Assembly (NCBI GenBank): GCA_025399215.1
Contig: MU621175.1
Location: forward strand, 1 to 61,847
Origin: Globomyces pollinis-pini
Taxonomy: Eukaryota > Chytridiomycota > Chytridiomycetes > Rhizophydiales > Globomycetaceae
Direction: 5' to 3'
DNA length: 61,847 nt
Shown: positions 32,947-47,100 of the stretch, in pieces
Layout of the letters: the number at the start of each line of letters is the position of its first letter
How positions within the stretch are numbered: the stretch's first letter is position 1
Notes under the pieces: generated by a model
Database searches by the model: none
Told to the model about the DNA's origin: nothing
What the model saw: the letters and a program-made list of their open reading frames with translations, nothing else
Position numbers and translations under genes: made by a program

Positions 32947-33302
32947 TTGATAAAGATAGTAAAAATATAATTAGCGTATAACGCGTTATGCTGACAGGAC
33001 AATCGAAATCACGTGAAGCATTTTTAATTATTATAATTACTATTCGTGTAGTCAATTTTTGAAAGCAGTGAAGTTGATTTTTAAATTAAATTCCATACAA
33101 AGCAAACAATGAACTTCAGGATATCATAATTTGATACATTCAAGATAAAATTGAAACTGGTTAGTATTTTCTTTATATTTATTATAGACGGTGATTTGAT
33201 TCCCCACATCTTTCTTTTTTTCTTGTATCATTACCCTTTTGGGTAGATTTTATCTCTAAAAAAAAATATAAAAAATTTTCTCTTTTTAATTTATTACATT
33301 CG
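32947..33302. promoter_or_regulatory. divergent promoter of Argonaute and URA2 with an MCB-type palindrome
   Basis: The 356-bp gap contains ATAACGCGTTAT, a perfect 12-bp palindrome at 32978-32989. Its core, ACGCGT, is the MluI cell-cycle box bound by MBF-type factors in other fungi. TATAAAAA at 33267-33274 lies 36 bp before the URA2 ATG. The ACGCGT core is rare by chance in such AT-rich DNA. Regulation at G1/S is inference only. Confidence 0.35.
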
Positions 33303-36300
33303 ATGGTATCGTATCCTTCAGTATACTCTCTTGGAAAAGAAGATCATGGTGTCTTGCTTCTCAGCGATGGATCTTCTTATGAAGGGACCTCCTTTGGTGC
33401 ACGCGTCTCTGTTGCTGGTGAAACTGTATTCCAGACTGGTATTCTAATTCCTGGTTTTTAAGTATAGGAATGATTGGCTATCCAGAATCACTAACAGATC
33501 CTTCTTATCAAGGTCAAATTTTGGTTTTAACCTTTCCCTTGGTTGGAAATTATGGTGTCCCTTCAAGAGAGACTGTAAATAGTTTACTGTCCACTTAAAT
33601 TATTAGGTGGATAAAGCTCTTGAAAACCTTCAAATTCATTTTGAATCTTCTAAGATCCACATTGCTTGTTTAGTTGTAGGGATTTATTCTCAAGACTTTT
33701 CCCATTACTTAGCAACTAGCTCTTTATCCGACTGGTTGAAAGAACAAAACATTCCAGGTCTATATGGTATTGACACTAGGGCATTGACCAAGAAAATACG
33801 AACAATTGGTTCCCTTCTTGGCAAGGTCGTCTTCCCTCTACTTCCTGGAGCAACTAAAAAGTAAACGAATTACAAAACTAAACATATCTAGAAAGTTTGA
33901 AATTGATCAATCCAAACCAAACCCTGATTGGTTAAAGGATTATGATGACATTGCATGGGTCGACCCAAATGGGATAAACTTGGTTGAACAAGTCTCCACA
34001 AAAGTGAAGACTACTTATAATCCATCTCCAGACGCAACTCCTGTGAAAGGTGATGATGGTAAAATTCTTCATATTTTGGCAGTTGATGTTGGTATGAAGA
34101 ATAACCAGATTCGATGTTTCGCAAAACGTAACTCTCAATACTTTAATATATTAGGTGGAGTCTCTGTCACTGTTGTACCTTGGGATTACGATTTTGTGAA
34201 AGACCAAAATTATGATGGTTTATTTATCAGTAATGGTCCTGGTGATCCATCTTTGTTAACAGGTGTTATTAACAAAGTCTCGCAAATACTGAAGACTCGG
34301 TCTAAACCAGTGTTTGGTATTTGTTTGGGTCATCAAATATTGGCTCTAGCATCCGGTGCCAGCACTGTGAAACTTCTATATGGAAATCGTGGTCATAATA
34401 TTCCATGTACCAATTTGATTACAGGACGTTGTTACATTACATCACAAAATCATGGTTTTGCAGTAGATGTTTCAACTCTAAAGGAGGGATGGACTCCATA
34501 CTTCACTAACGCTAATGATGGTTCGAACGAGGTTTTAAAAATATCATTCTTATTCTAGGGAATCATCCATTCTACTTTACCATACTTCAGTGTTCAATTT
34601 CACCCAGAATCCACTCCTGGACCATGGGATACAGAGTTTCTCTTTGATAAGTTTATTGCCTCCGTATTGGCCTGCAAAAATGCCGGAAAATTGGTTCCTC
34701 TTGAAGTTCCAGTCAAGCCTCCTACTCCAATTCGTCACCATCCACGAAAAGTACTGGTATTAGGATCTGGAGGACTTTCTATTGGTCAGGCTGGAGAATT
34801 CGATTATTCTGGATCTCAATGTATTAAAGCATTAAAAGAAGAGGGTATTTATACTGTTCTGATCAACCCAAATATCGCCACTATCCAAACCTCAAAAGGA
34901 CTGGCTGACAAAGTCTACTTTTTGCCAGTAACTCCTGCCTATGTTCGTAAAGTTATTCAATTTGAAAAACCTGATGCAATTTATGTCACATTTGGCGGTC
35001 AAACTGCGTTGAATGTTGGAGTGGCCTTGAAAGATGAATTTAAAGACCTTGGAGTGACTGTTCTTGGCACTCAAATTAGTACTATCGAAATCACAGAAGA
35101 TAGAGATCTATTTAACGATGCTCTTGCCGAAATTGGAGAGAAAACCGCAGTCAGTGACTCTGCTACCTCTGTAGAAGAAGCAATGGCTGCAGGAAAGCGA
35201 ATTGGATTTCCCCTTATCATTCGAGCGGCATATGCTCTTGGCGGACTTGGGTCCGGATTTGCTTCTAATGAGAAAGAATTGCGAGAATTATGTATCAAGG
35301 CATTTGCTACTTCTCCACAAGTATTAGTAGAACGATCAATGAAAGGCTGGAAAGAAGTCGAATATGAAGTTGTCAGAGACGCATATGATAACTGTATTAC
35401 TGTATGTAATATGGAAAACTTTGACCCATTGGGTATTCATACAGGTGATTCCATTGTTGTTGCCCCTTCACAAACTCTGTCAGATGAGGACTATATGATG
35501 CTTAGACGTACTGCTGTGAATGTGATTAGACATTTGGGAGTGTAATTATGATCAAACTAACCCTCTAGTATTGGTGAATGCAACATTCAATATGCTCTGA
35601 ACCCTCACTCAAAAGAATATTGCATTATTGAAGTAAATGCTCGTTTGTCTAGAAGTTCTGCTCTGGCTTCAAAGGCAACCGGGTATCCTTTGGCATTTGT
35701 TGCTGCTAAGTTGGGTCTTGGAATTCCCCTTACAGAAGTAAAGAACAACGTAACAAAGAAAACTATTGCTTGTTTTGAACCAAGTTTGGATTATTGCGTT
35801 GTGAAGATGCCGCGTTGGGACTTGAAAAAGTTTGAACATGTCAGTACAAAGATTAGTTCTGCTATGAAGAGTGTTGGGGAAGTCATGGCAATTGGTCGTA
35901 ACTTTGAAGAGACAATTCAAAAGGCTATCAGAGCTGTTGAATACTCTTACAACGGCTTCAGTGACAATAACTACGTGGCCGATATTGAAGAAGAAATGGC
36001 AAACCCATCTGACCTTAGAATTTTTGCCATTGCGAAGGCTTTCCACCAAGGATACACCGTTGATAAAGTCCATGATATTACTAAAATTGATCGCTGGTTC
36101 TTGAATCGGTTAATGACCATTGTGAACCATGACAAGCTCCTAAAATCTTTCACAGCTGCTACTATCCCAGACTCTCATATTCGCTATGCTAAACAAATCG
36201 GGTTCTCTGATCGACAGATTGCCATTGCCATATCTAGTACTGAATTGGCGTTTAGAAAATTAAGAATTGAACGAGGAATAACTCCTTTTGTAAAGCAGAT

Positions 36301-39300
36301 TGATACTGTTGCTGCCGAATTCCCATGTTTCACTAATTACTTGTACACTACGTACAATGCCTCAGAACACGATGTAACTTTTGAAGATAAAGGAGTGATG
36401 GTTCTTGGAAGTGGGGTATACCGAATCGGTTCCAGTGTAGAGTTTGATTGGTGTGCTGTTAGATGCGTGCGAACCCTTCGTGACAAGGGTTACAAGACTG
36501 TAATGATAAACTATAATCCAGAAACCGTGTCAACTGATTATGATGAAGCTGATAGACTATATTTCGAAAATTTGACTTTGGAAAGAGTACTTGATATTTA
36601 TGAACTCGAAAATTCTGCCGGGGCAATCGTATGTATGGGTGGTCAATCACCTAATAACATTGCATTGGCGTTACATCGTGAGAAGGTGAAGATATTTGGA
36701 ACATCGCCTGAGATGATTGATGGCGCAGAAAATCGATACAAATTCTCCAGAATGTGTGACAAGATTGGGGTGAATCAACCAGAATGGAAAGAACTTACCT
36801 CAATGGAAGATGCTTCTGTCTTTTGTAACGCAGTAGGCTACCCTGTTTTGGTCCGTCCATCTTATGTGCTGTCTGGATCTGCCTTTAATGTAGTATATTC
36901 GGAAGCGGATATGAAAAATTACTTGCAAATGGCTGTTGAAGTCTCTCGTGATTATCCTGTTGTCATTTCGAAAATGATTGAAGACGCAAAGGAGATTGAA
37001 ATGGATGGTGTAGCTGTTGATGGTAAGCTAATTATGCATGTGGTGACTGAACATGTGGAAAATGCTGGAGTTCATTCGGGAGATGCTACTTTAATTTTAC
37101 CACCTCAAGATCTTGATCCAGAGACAGTAAGAAAAATTGAAGTTGCTACTGCAAAAGTGGTAAATGCTTTGAATATCACTGGTCCATGCAATATCCAATT
37201 TCTTGCCAAAGACAATCAAATTAAAATTATCGAGTGTAATGTAAGAGCATCAAGATCCTTCCCGTTTGTATCAAAAGTACTTGGTTGTGATTTGATCGAA
37301 TTGGCAACTTTGGCAATTATGGGAGAACCTTATGTTGCTTACCCAGAAATGGATAAAATCGATTACGTTGCTGTGAAAGTTCCACAATTCAGTTTCAGCA
37401 GATTAGGTGGAGCCGACCCAATTTTAGGTGTTGATATGGCTTCAACTGGTGAAGTAGCATGCTTTGGTAAAGATAAATATGAAGCCTACATCAAATCTCT
37501 ACTAGCTACTGGATTTAAATTACCAAAGAAGAATATTTTGATATCTATTGGATCATTTAAAGAAAAGCAAGAATTTTTACCTTCTGTCAAGAAACTACAT
37601 GAAATGGGATACAAGTTATATGCAACTGGAGGAACTGTTGATTACATGAATGATCACAACATCCCATTGCATTATTTGGAAGTTATGGAAGAAGATTCAC
37701 AGAAATTGGAGTATAGTTTATACCATCACTTATCAAACAACATGATTGATTTATACATCAATCTGCCTTCTAATAACAAATTTAGACGTCCTGCGTCGTA
37801 TCTATCGGTTGGGTATAAGACCAGACGAATGGCTATTGATTTTAATATCCCACTTATTACAAACATCAAGTGTGCTAAACTCTTTGTGGAAGCTTTATCT
37901 CGTGGAGTCGAATACGATATTTCTCCTCATGATTATCAAACTTCCCACAGAAGTGTCACCCTTCCAGGATTAGTTAGTATTGAAGATGCATTTGAACAAA
38001 GTCAATTGGATAAAAGTAAGCAAGCTTTGGCTGCTGGTTTTACCGTCTTATTGAATGGCCCTCGCACTAGTTTCCAAAAGCCAATGACATTTGCAGATCT
38101 TGAAAATGCCCAAAAAGAAACTTTATACTCCGATTTTACCACTTCTGTTAGTGCTTATGGTGTTGCGGAGGATATTGCTGAATTGCAAAAGTCAGCTAGT
38201 CACCTGTTCATAGATATTGATGCGGCAAATTTGACCAGCGTTCAAATTTCTCATTTCTTTAAAACTTGGCCTCGAAATAGCCCAATTGTTGCCAAAGCTG
38301 AAGGCCGTCACCTTTCAACCTTGCTATTCTTGGCAAGTGTGCACTCTCGCCCATTGCATGTTACCCAAGTCCACAAATTAGACGATTTGGATATGTTACT
38401 ACTTGCTAAGGAAAACAATCTTTTGATTACTTTTGATGTGTCTGTCTTCCATCTGTTTTTGACAAGCGCAGATTATCCAAATGCAGACTTGAATAGTCCA
38501 AGTGAAGTGGAATATTTATGGGAAAATTTATCTTCTATTGATTGCTTTTCTATTGGCGACACTTTGAGTAAATTGAAGATCGAAGGAAACAAATATGATA
38601 TTGCGCTTGGTCTTTTACTTTCTGCTGTGCATGAAAACAAACTAACCACGGAAGACATATCATTACGTTTAAGTGAAAATCCAAGAAAAATCTTTGATTT
38701 AGCGGCTCAAGCAGACACACAAATCGAGGTATGAAATCAAAATTAATGACTTTAGGTCGAATTGGATCGATTGAATACTGGAATTGCAGGCTCGCTTGCA
38801 AAGCAAGTGTTTTATGGATTTGTTTATAGAGTTGTCTTGCATGGAGAAACTGCTTACTTAGATGGCAATTACTCGCTGGCAAAACCATCCGGCAAAGATT
38901 TAACAAAAGCAAATATTAGAGCATTAACTCCAAGAAGAAAATCAGTCAACATTGTTGCTCCAAACGAGTCAAAGAGCCCAACACGGGTACGATTGTTTTC
39001 GGTGGATAAGGAAAATATTCGTTCTCCTGCCGATGCTCGCCTTGAGTCTGATGCTCAACGTCCCCCTGCTACTCCCGCTGGCAAATATATTGAAGACTTA
39101 CCAAGATCTATTATTCCAAGTGGCCAAAAGTTGTCACAGTTCTATCGTAAACATGTTGTATCGGTGAAGGATTTTGATAGAAAGGACTTGCATACATTAT
39201 TTGGTGTAGCTCAGGAGATGAGAGCAGCTGTGGAACGTCAAGGTCAAATTAATCTTTTAGCTGGGAAGGTTTTATGTTCCGCATTTTGGGAACCATCGAC

Positions 39301-40089
39301 CAGAACGTCCTGTTCATTTGAGGCAGCGATGACTCGTTTGGGTGGTGGTGTTGTTAGTATCAATCAAATTACTAGTTCAATTGCAAAAGGAGAAACTTTA
39401 GGCGACACTGGTATGGAATATCATATTTTATTTAATTTTTAGTTCGCACACTCGGAAGCTATGGGGATGTGATTGTAATGCGTCACCCTGAAAAGAATAG
39501 TGCAAAGACTGCATCTAAATTTTCACAAGTTCCAATTATCAATGCTGGTGATGGAACAGGAGAACACCCTACTCAAGCATTTTTGGACATTTTCACAATC
39601 CGAGAAGAATTGGGAACTTGTTCTGGTTTGACAGTAACCCTAGTTGGAGACTTAAAGAATGGCCGCACCGTTCATTCGTTAGTGAAAATTTTGGCTTTGT
39701 ATGGAGTGAAACTAAATTATGTTTGTCCTCCTTCACTTGCCATGCCTGAAGAGTTGAAGCTGCAATTAAAAGAAGCAGGCTGTACTCAATATGAAACTAC
39801 CAATTTGGACGAGGTTATACCAACCACTGACGTTTTGTATGTTACCCGAATCCAAAAAGAAAGATTTACAGATCTTTCTGAATACAATTCGTTGTTGGGA
39901 CAGTTCATTGTCACTCCAAAAACTTTACTTCGGGCTAAATCACAAATGATTGTCATGCATCCTTTACCAAGAGTAAATGAGATTGATCCAGAAGTTGATT
40001 TTGACCAGCGTGCTGCATATTTCAGACAAATGAAGTATGGTTTGTATGTTAGAATGGCCTTGCTTGCTTTGGTTGTTGGACGAACATAA
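33303..40089 (+). CDS. URA2: URA2/CAD-type carbamoyl-phosphate synthase-aspartate transcarbamylase
   Basis: Nine exons and eight introns of 27-32 nt give 2,184 aa, close to yeast Ura2. The order is glutamine amidotransferase (FGICLGHQ with the catalytic Cys near 34322; QFHPES), the two CPSase halves ([18 protein letters not shown] near 34760; [15 protein letters not shown] near 36410), a dihydroorotase-like segment (about 37800-38760), a linker, and ATCase ([34 protein letters not shown]). The enzyme makes carbamoyl aspartate, the first steps of pyrimidine synthesis, and UTP normally inhibits it. The DHOase-like part has [10 protein letters not shown] where active enzymes have the HxH metal site, so it is inactive, as in other fungi. 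The linker holds RRKS, a candidate kinase site. Confidence 0.96.
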
Positions 40090-40221
40090 GTTTTAATATA
40101 GTTTTGTGTTCCTTTTACTTCCATAGATCTTTAGATAGTTTAATATAGAATTATTTTTTTGTATAGTGTTATGATTTCTAGTTTGTGCGTGTAGTGTTTT
40201 CTCGTTTTCAAGATCAACAAA

Positions 40222-43200
40222 ATGGCCACAAAACTGGTTTCTCAAAGCAGTGGAAGCATATTTTTTGACCAATCACCAAATATCGAGCAGTTACAATCCG
40301 CTTTAGATAAATATGTCGGCGATTTTGATGGGAATCGAATGGATACAATGGGCAAACTCACAAAGTGGTTGACAAAGTGTGATGTTCATCTCAAATCAGG
40401 TATGCTATAGCTCCTTTCATTGAGACTATAGAATTGAAGCTTCACGCTCTTTTGGCCTGGTATGTACCAGGTTGTTGACGCTTAGTATCAGAAATTGTCA
40501 AATCGATTCAACAAAGGAATTACGCACTATGTCTTATAGAGCTTTAGAACAAATATTATCAACTAATGCTATCCATATAATATTCAAAGAGTTTCACTTT
40601 GATATATTCTTTGTGAGGTGTGAACTAAATCGCGTCTGATACATAGGTACTGACTACATCAAAGCTAAATAATGAAGGGCTATCATAAGGGATTCCAGAT
40701 ATGACTCGGAAAGACAGCAAGTTATGAGAGTCATCCTCAGAGTTTTAGAGCATCCCGATGGACACAACATCCTACCATTGAGTATCGTAAGAGTGCTGGT
40801 TAGTCTTGCTGATCAACTGGATGACAGATTAAGAAATAGTGCGGTTTGTATATTATGCGAATATGGTACATCACAAATGATTGACAAAAGCCATTAGAAA
40901 CCCTGCTTATGCTTCATATACTTCCGCGCTAAAAACCATCTTTTCAGCTATTATGGATGGACCTGATGAATTGATCATACCTGTCATTAAATCATATTTA
41001 TACATGATCGATGGACCTCAGACGCGACAGTACATCAGGCCGCATTTGGAGTTAGAGGTATTTGATATAACCATTTATATATAGGTTGTTATATCAATGT
41101 TTACCGATGCTTATACGGCAAAAGGTGCTATCAGTTTAGATAAATTAAAGCCATCTATCTTGGTGTTAGAAGAGATATTCAATAGTTGGACTGGTAAAGA
41201 TACACAATTAAAAATGACCAGGTCTATACTTTTTTTCTCTTGGAAATTTTCAGGCTATCTACTCGATCATTGAAGTTTTAAGCTTTCCAAATGAAGGAAT
41301 ACAAGTTAATTTCTATTGCATTGATTATTAGAATATCATACTTGAATTCTTGCAAGAAATCTTAGGAATTTCGAAAAATCGATGTGTATGGTATCAGCAA
41401 TTTCGAGGAATGAGACTTATGACATTCATAGATGCTGGAATTATGGAAGTTACTAATTAATTTTAACAATTTTAGGCATTGATATCAGTGGTTCAAACTG
41501 GCGAATCATCTACTTGCAAGTTGTCTTTCATTTTAATTGCCGACATTCTAACTCAATGCGCTTTACAACTTCCTAAATTGTATAATGACAAAGTTCAGGT
41601 AATAACTTTCACTTAACGAGTAAAGTCTTTACCATCTTTGTTTGCTACAGCATCTAATTTTCAAAATGAATCAATAAGACATGATGCACGAGAAAAATTA
41701 ACAACAATCTTTAGAACTCATGTGGAATCTATTACACAATCCAACGCTACACACAAGTAAATGACTTATAGTAATGTTAGTTTGGGGGAAGTTCAAATAG
41801 AATTGTTTCGAATTAAAAATTCAATGAATATGGACGAAACACGATTCCGAAATCTGTTAAATGACTCAGAAGTGCTTGGAATTAATCACTTCTCGAAGTG
41901 GAACTGGGATGCTATTTCAGAAATCATTAAAGGACCGCTTTTGAATTTGAAGAGATTTGATGAAGTAATGCGACGTATTTAATAGTTAGCTTGCTAAAGT
42001 CACCAAATTTGTCACTCGGATCATACATTTTCTTCGACCGTCTAGTCGACAATTTAGTGATTTAATGGCAGAGGTAATTTTCTAATTTAACATTAGTCCT
42101 CATCAAAAATCGTTGATGTATGTTGTGACTTCATTTGCAACTTGGCGTCAACTCCATTTGGTAGCAAATTTCTCACGGAATCAAAATTGCTGCAAGACAT
42201 CGCAGAGAGGTTTGCTAAATTGGTAGATCCAGTAAATGTTACGTTCATATTTATTTTATCAGGCAAACATTGTTGATTCATTCTTTTCAAAAGATGCTTT
42301 GGAGCATACACTTGTTAGGGCATATTTTACCATCATTGGAAAGCTTCAATTAGTTCAGGAAGGAGAAGGGTTACTAAACGAAAACAACATTTGGTCATTC
42401 TATTACCAGCTCACAGAGTTGCGAGGACGAGATGATATTGCTAGACTAATAATCACTACCGGAAATTATGCTGTAGATGGCCATATGAGAATTATTCTTT
42501 CCAAGTTATTGTCCTCCGGTTACAAAGAGATGAGGTTGTATGCTACACAGTATCTCGAAGTACTGCTCGAAAATAAAGTAGAGAATTTGCATGAATGGGT
42601 GCCTGAAGTAGCCTTAGCTCAAGTAAGTTAGTCAAATGCATCTAAATGCTTTAGTTGTATGATTCGTCTGAGCCCGTTGTGAAAACTGCATTAAAATTGT
42701 TAAAGATTGGTACAACAAATCAAAAATTCCTAGAAAGTGTCATTTTATGTAAGCCAAATATATCACAAATCACACAATTCGACAACTCTATCGTATATCA
42801 GTTTCTTAGATATCCAGAAGGAGTCCAGTTTTTGACGGAATCGAAATATATCCAGGAAGAACTAAACTATTGGTATGAGGTACGCATTGCTTTAGCTCAT
42901 CAAATAAGCATGGTCTGTATCAATATGTTACCGCTACAGAATTATTTATGCAAGATATTGATTCAACTTGGTAAAAAAAAATACATTTTCATATATTTTA
43001 GTGATCCGATCTATTCATTTCCACCACATTTTATAGGTAGTTTAGCATCTACTACCGAAGGATGTACCATCATCCAAGAGCAAGGTCAAATATCTGATCT
43101 GTTAATTGCACTCACCAAATTGGCGACTTCATCCAGCGATGTGGACATTTTTAAACTGAAGGCTGTTTTATGGACAATTGTAAGAGGTTTTAATCATTTT

Positions 43201-44007
43201 ATTTTAGGGTCATATTGGGTCTTCAGAGTCAGGCTTCGACTTATTGCAAACTTTTAATACGCTTACGAAAGTATTGAACCTTCTCCGAAAGTCATTGGTT
43301 TTGTCTGTCAGGGCGTAAATATTTTTAATATTGATAATAGTACTTGTGTTTTCATTCTTGGATTATTTTCACGTTCCATAAAAGCCAGTGAACAACTGGA
43401 GAAACTAGGATGGAATATTAAAGACGGAATATGCCTTCCAGAAACAATTGACACATTTTTTGATGTATGTTGCGAGCTGTTGTTATTCACAATTAGATTC
43501 CCAAATGGACATATCTTGGGTCCTGGCCAAATCATAGGTCTCTAACCTTTTCACCCCTAAAGATTAAGTTTGACTCAGCTCAGCAAGAAATTTTGAAATG
43601 TATAGGAAATCTCACAAATCATATTATCGCATCTGCAGCATCCAAAAGGCTGACAACGTAAAACAATTTTATTAAATCGCAGGTTGAAACAAGTATCACC
43701 TGAATTATTTAATTCACCATATTTATTTATTCAAGCTATTCGTTTAACAAGTGATTATCAGTTTCGAATACCATCACGACGATTTGTACAAGATCTATTT
43801 GATAAAGTGGTCTGGACTGATGAAGTTGTAAAAATTATTGATGAAGTTGATGGTTTATGCTTAAACACTCCATACACCACTGACAAAAAGAAACACAAAA
43901 AGAGGGTTCCATTAATGAATGTGGATGAATCAAACATTCAAGATGACGTAATACTGTCCACATATGAACCGAAAAAGACAAGCCAAGGTTTTCTTATTAA
44001 ATCATAA
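40222..44007 (+). CDS. RICTOR/Ste16/Avo3-like TORC2 scaffold subunit
   Basis: More than ten very short introns break this gene. Recognisable blocks follow RICTOR order. The N-terminal armadillo part includes STKELRTMSYRALEQIL, RDSRYDSERQQVMRVILRVL and SIVRVLVSLADQLDDRLRN (40520-40850). DGPDELIIPVIKSYL is near 40960. The middle part is near 42240-42630 and the block with PEGVQFLTESKYIQEELNYW is near 42800-42880. GSLASTTEGCTIIQEQ is near 43030, and the RICTOR_V-like ILGLFSRSIKASEQLEKLGW is near 43350. RICTOR holds TORC2 together and controls AGC kinases, membrane stress and actin polarity. The chain ends soon after the V region, without the long phosphorylated tail of animal RICTOR. Exon ends in the first 700 bp are only approximate. 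Confidence 0.87.
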
Positions 44008-44088
44008 GAATCTATATTAATAAAAAAAAAAAAGAAACACAGAAAGAGGGTTCCATTAATGAATGTAGATGAATCAAACATTCAAGAT
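43885..44088 (+). repeat. 60-bp near-exact duplication of the RICTOR 3' end
   Basis: 43885-43944, inside the last RICTOR exon, matches 44029-44088, just after the stop codon, at 58 of 60 positions with a spacing of 144 bp. The downstream copy is in the 3' flank, preceded by an A-tract, and runs up to the 3' end of the converging gene. Confidence 0.9.
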
Positions 44089-44116
44089 TATACTTGATGA
44101 GATTTTATTGTTAAAA

Positions 44117-47100
44117 CTAAAATTCTTCAGGTTCTGCAAGTTTAAATGTAACATGATAGTTGAGTTGTTTTGTAGATACGATACTGGCAGAGTTATCCCA
44201 CACTAAAGTGTAAACACCAAACATGTTTGAAACTGGAATTGAATGATGAACATCAACAGCAGGTGTACGATTGGCATTTCGTTGAAAAGGTATTATGGTC
44301 TTTCTTGGTGTAAAAGATCTGCTCAGGTTGGGTGAATTTTCACCACTAACCACACCAGCTAAACGCGAAGATATATTTCCTGATTCGTTTGCTTCTGTAG
44401 ATTTTTTCAACGGATCGAAATACAAAGCAAATGGTATTGCCGTTCCAACAGTCGAATAACTACACTCTAATGTCATTGGCAATGCATTTCCCTCTTCATC
44501 GACTCTTCCAATACTACTATCATAGATAAATGGTAGTGAAAACGATGCTTTCCGTTGAATTTCTACTTGGGCGTGTAATTCAGGAAATGATAATGAGTTT
44601 TGAATAATACATCGATATGTGATTTGTTTTGGAGTACGACCAGAAAAGGATGATGAATTATCCCAAATCAATAGGAATTTTCCTGATTCAAAACCAGAGA
44701 TGGGAATTGAACCATACGACGGAGTTGAATAACATTGCACTCGAGAAGAAGGAAATACTGCTCGAACTCCTTGTCCGGCAAAAGGAAGCATCCTGCTAAT
44801 GTCCGTTCCTCGTTCATCATGTGATGAATAGTGAATGGCAAAATTCCCAGTTTGTTCAGATCTGCTAACATATTCCCATTTTAGTAATACATGGTCGCCA
44901 AAATCATGTCGATTAAAATCAAATTCAACCGTCAAAACATCTCTAGCAGAAACAACCCTTTCAATAAATGTACTGGCTCCGAATTCGGATACCAGTGAAG
45001 AATGAGAATCTGATAAATGAAGTGGGCTACCTTCCTCCGCTGAAGGGTCTGGATTAGCTACCAATAATGAATCAGGTGTGCTGGTTCTAGTTTGGACATC
45101 TGGCAAATCATCTTCACTACCCATGTTTTCACCATTTCTAACGTGTAGCTTTCGTCCTTTTAAAAGATTAAAGGCTGTCGATCCCAAATATGTTGCCTAA
45201 CCGGTTATCAACAAAATAGTTACAAGTTTCGCACCAACTTTTGATGCATCTTCACCGCTCGAAAAAATTCGCCGTCTTGGTCCTGATTCTTCACTGGATT
45301 TTGGATGACTGGAATCAAAATTGATATCAGTATGCTGAACCAACTCTTCAATGAATTGTTTCAGTTTCCTACAAACAGTATAATCCACTTCAAGTCTATG
45401 TAAATCATTGGAAAATTGAGACATGATTGTCACTGTTGAAGATTGTGGAGTGTCACCAGCAACCACATAATAGCCAAAAATAAATACTTGGCCTTCATTT
45501 TCAACCAATGGCTCTTTGCCTTTCAAATCAGGAAGGGTATTGTTTTGATCACTTCGAATGTTCTTTTTGCCTCGTAAACGCAGTTCAGAACCTTCAATTT
45601 CTTCCATTTGTATGTCTACCGATCCAACTTCCACTTCAACCCCACTTTCTTCTCCTGTTGGTTTTGAGGCAGTTTTAAAGTTTCCAACTGATCTCATTAC
45701 AACATATTGAGCGCTTGTTTTCGAGTCATTTGAGGAACTAATAGGTTTTGATTTTGTTTGAAAGACTTGAAAACCACTCGTAGTACCTTTGGTGAATTGA
45801 AATTGACAACGATGAATGGTGTGATTTCCCTCTATTTATCAATAACTAGAACGTTTTATACCTTCATATAACACGTTTACATCAGTAAAATGTTCATACA
45901 TTTGTTGAAAGTGAGCTGGGTTTGATAAAATCTAACAGTCAACTTTCAAGGGAGAGTACATTAAACACACGGATCGGATCACAGGCAATAGGCATTGTAC
46001 CGCGATTTATTTGCGTCACTGATTCCCCTTCATCATTATCAACTACTTTTCGTTCAATAAAAATTCCAGATTTATTCTTGATTAACTTCCACGCTGGAGA
46101 CGTTTCGGATTTGCCCTCTTGCTTGTTTTCTTCAGTAATTGTAGTATGTTCCTCATCTTCCACATCAACAGCTTCGCCTTGGTCAACACTTCCATCCGTT
46201 TTTTTCGATCGAAGACTAAGTGATGATAACTTTCGTTTAAGATTGGTCGCGTATAAATTGACTCCTACCATAAAAAGGTCATCGTTAACGATTTTTACCT
46301 GGCTCTGTCACCAAAGCAATAAATGAGTTTACCAGTGGCCGTTCATACAGATCAGTTGTGTCTAAGCCGGCGAGAGGAATTGTGCAGTTAGTGTCAAATA
46401 CATAGCCCTCCAGTGCATCTTTTGCCAAATTCAATGGCTTTTTAGTTACAGACGATTCCCATAACTGGGTAGCCCTTGTTGCAATCGAGTTTTTAACCTA
46501 CGATGTTTTAAAACTTATGGTTTTACCTTTTTACCACCTTCCTTTACCCTTGAACTGGATCTATTTCGTACTTCCATATCCTGAAAGATAAACAAACCAA
46601 AATTACCTCTAATTTTGGTTCTAAAAAGGGTAGAAACTGTGTTCTCCAAGAAGGCAACACCCAAAGATCTAGGAATAGCTTCCTCATTATGGTGGAGAGT
46701 ACTTTGTTGATCATCCCTCGAAGCATTTCGTTTTCTCCAAGTGTAATAGGTGTATCGACTTTAAAGCTTACACCAGGATCTTTAACAAACGCGAATCCAA
46801 TCATATCCAACCATTTTTCCGATGGTAAACGAGTCCTGAGCTTATGTTATAAGTATGTTGTAAATTACTGTGCCTCGGAATGCGTTCATGAACACTTGAA
46901 CAGGGATAACGTTCCCATTTGCTAAAGTACATTCGATCACAATAGATGCGCCTCCTCTATATATAATGTCAAATTCAGTCATCTGATGTCAACTATTGGT
47001 AATTACCACAGCTAAATCATTCGAGACCCCCTTTAGGCATCGTAATCCTTCAATTGTCGGTGCATCATCGCCTAGCAAGAGATTTTGTATTTGAATATGT

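Noticed and set aside
34121..34160. Apparent insertion (NSQYFNILG) in the URA2 amidotransferase domain
   Set aside because: It is a 27-nt in-frame intron (34128-34154); removing it restores the conserved [15 protein letters not shown].
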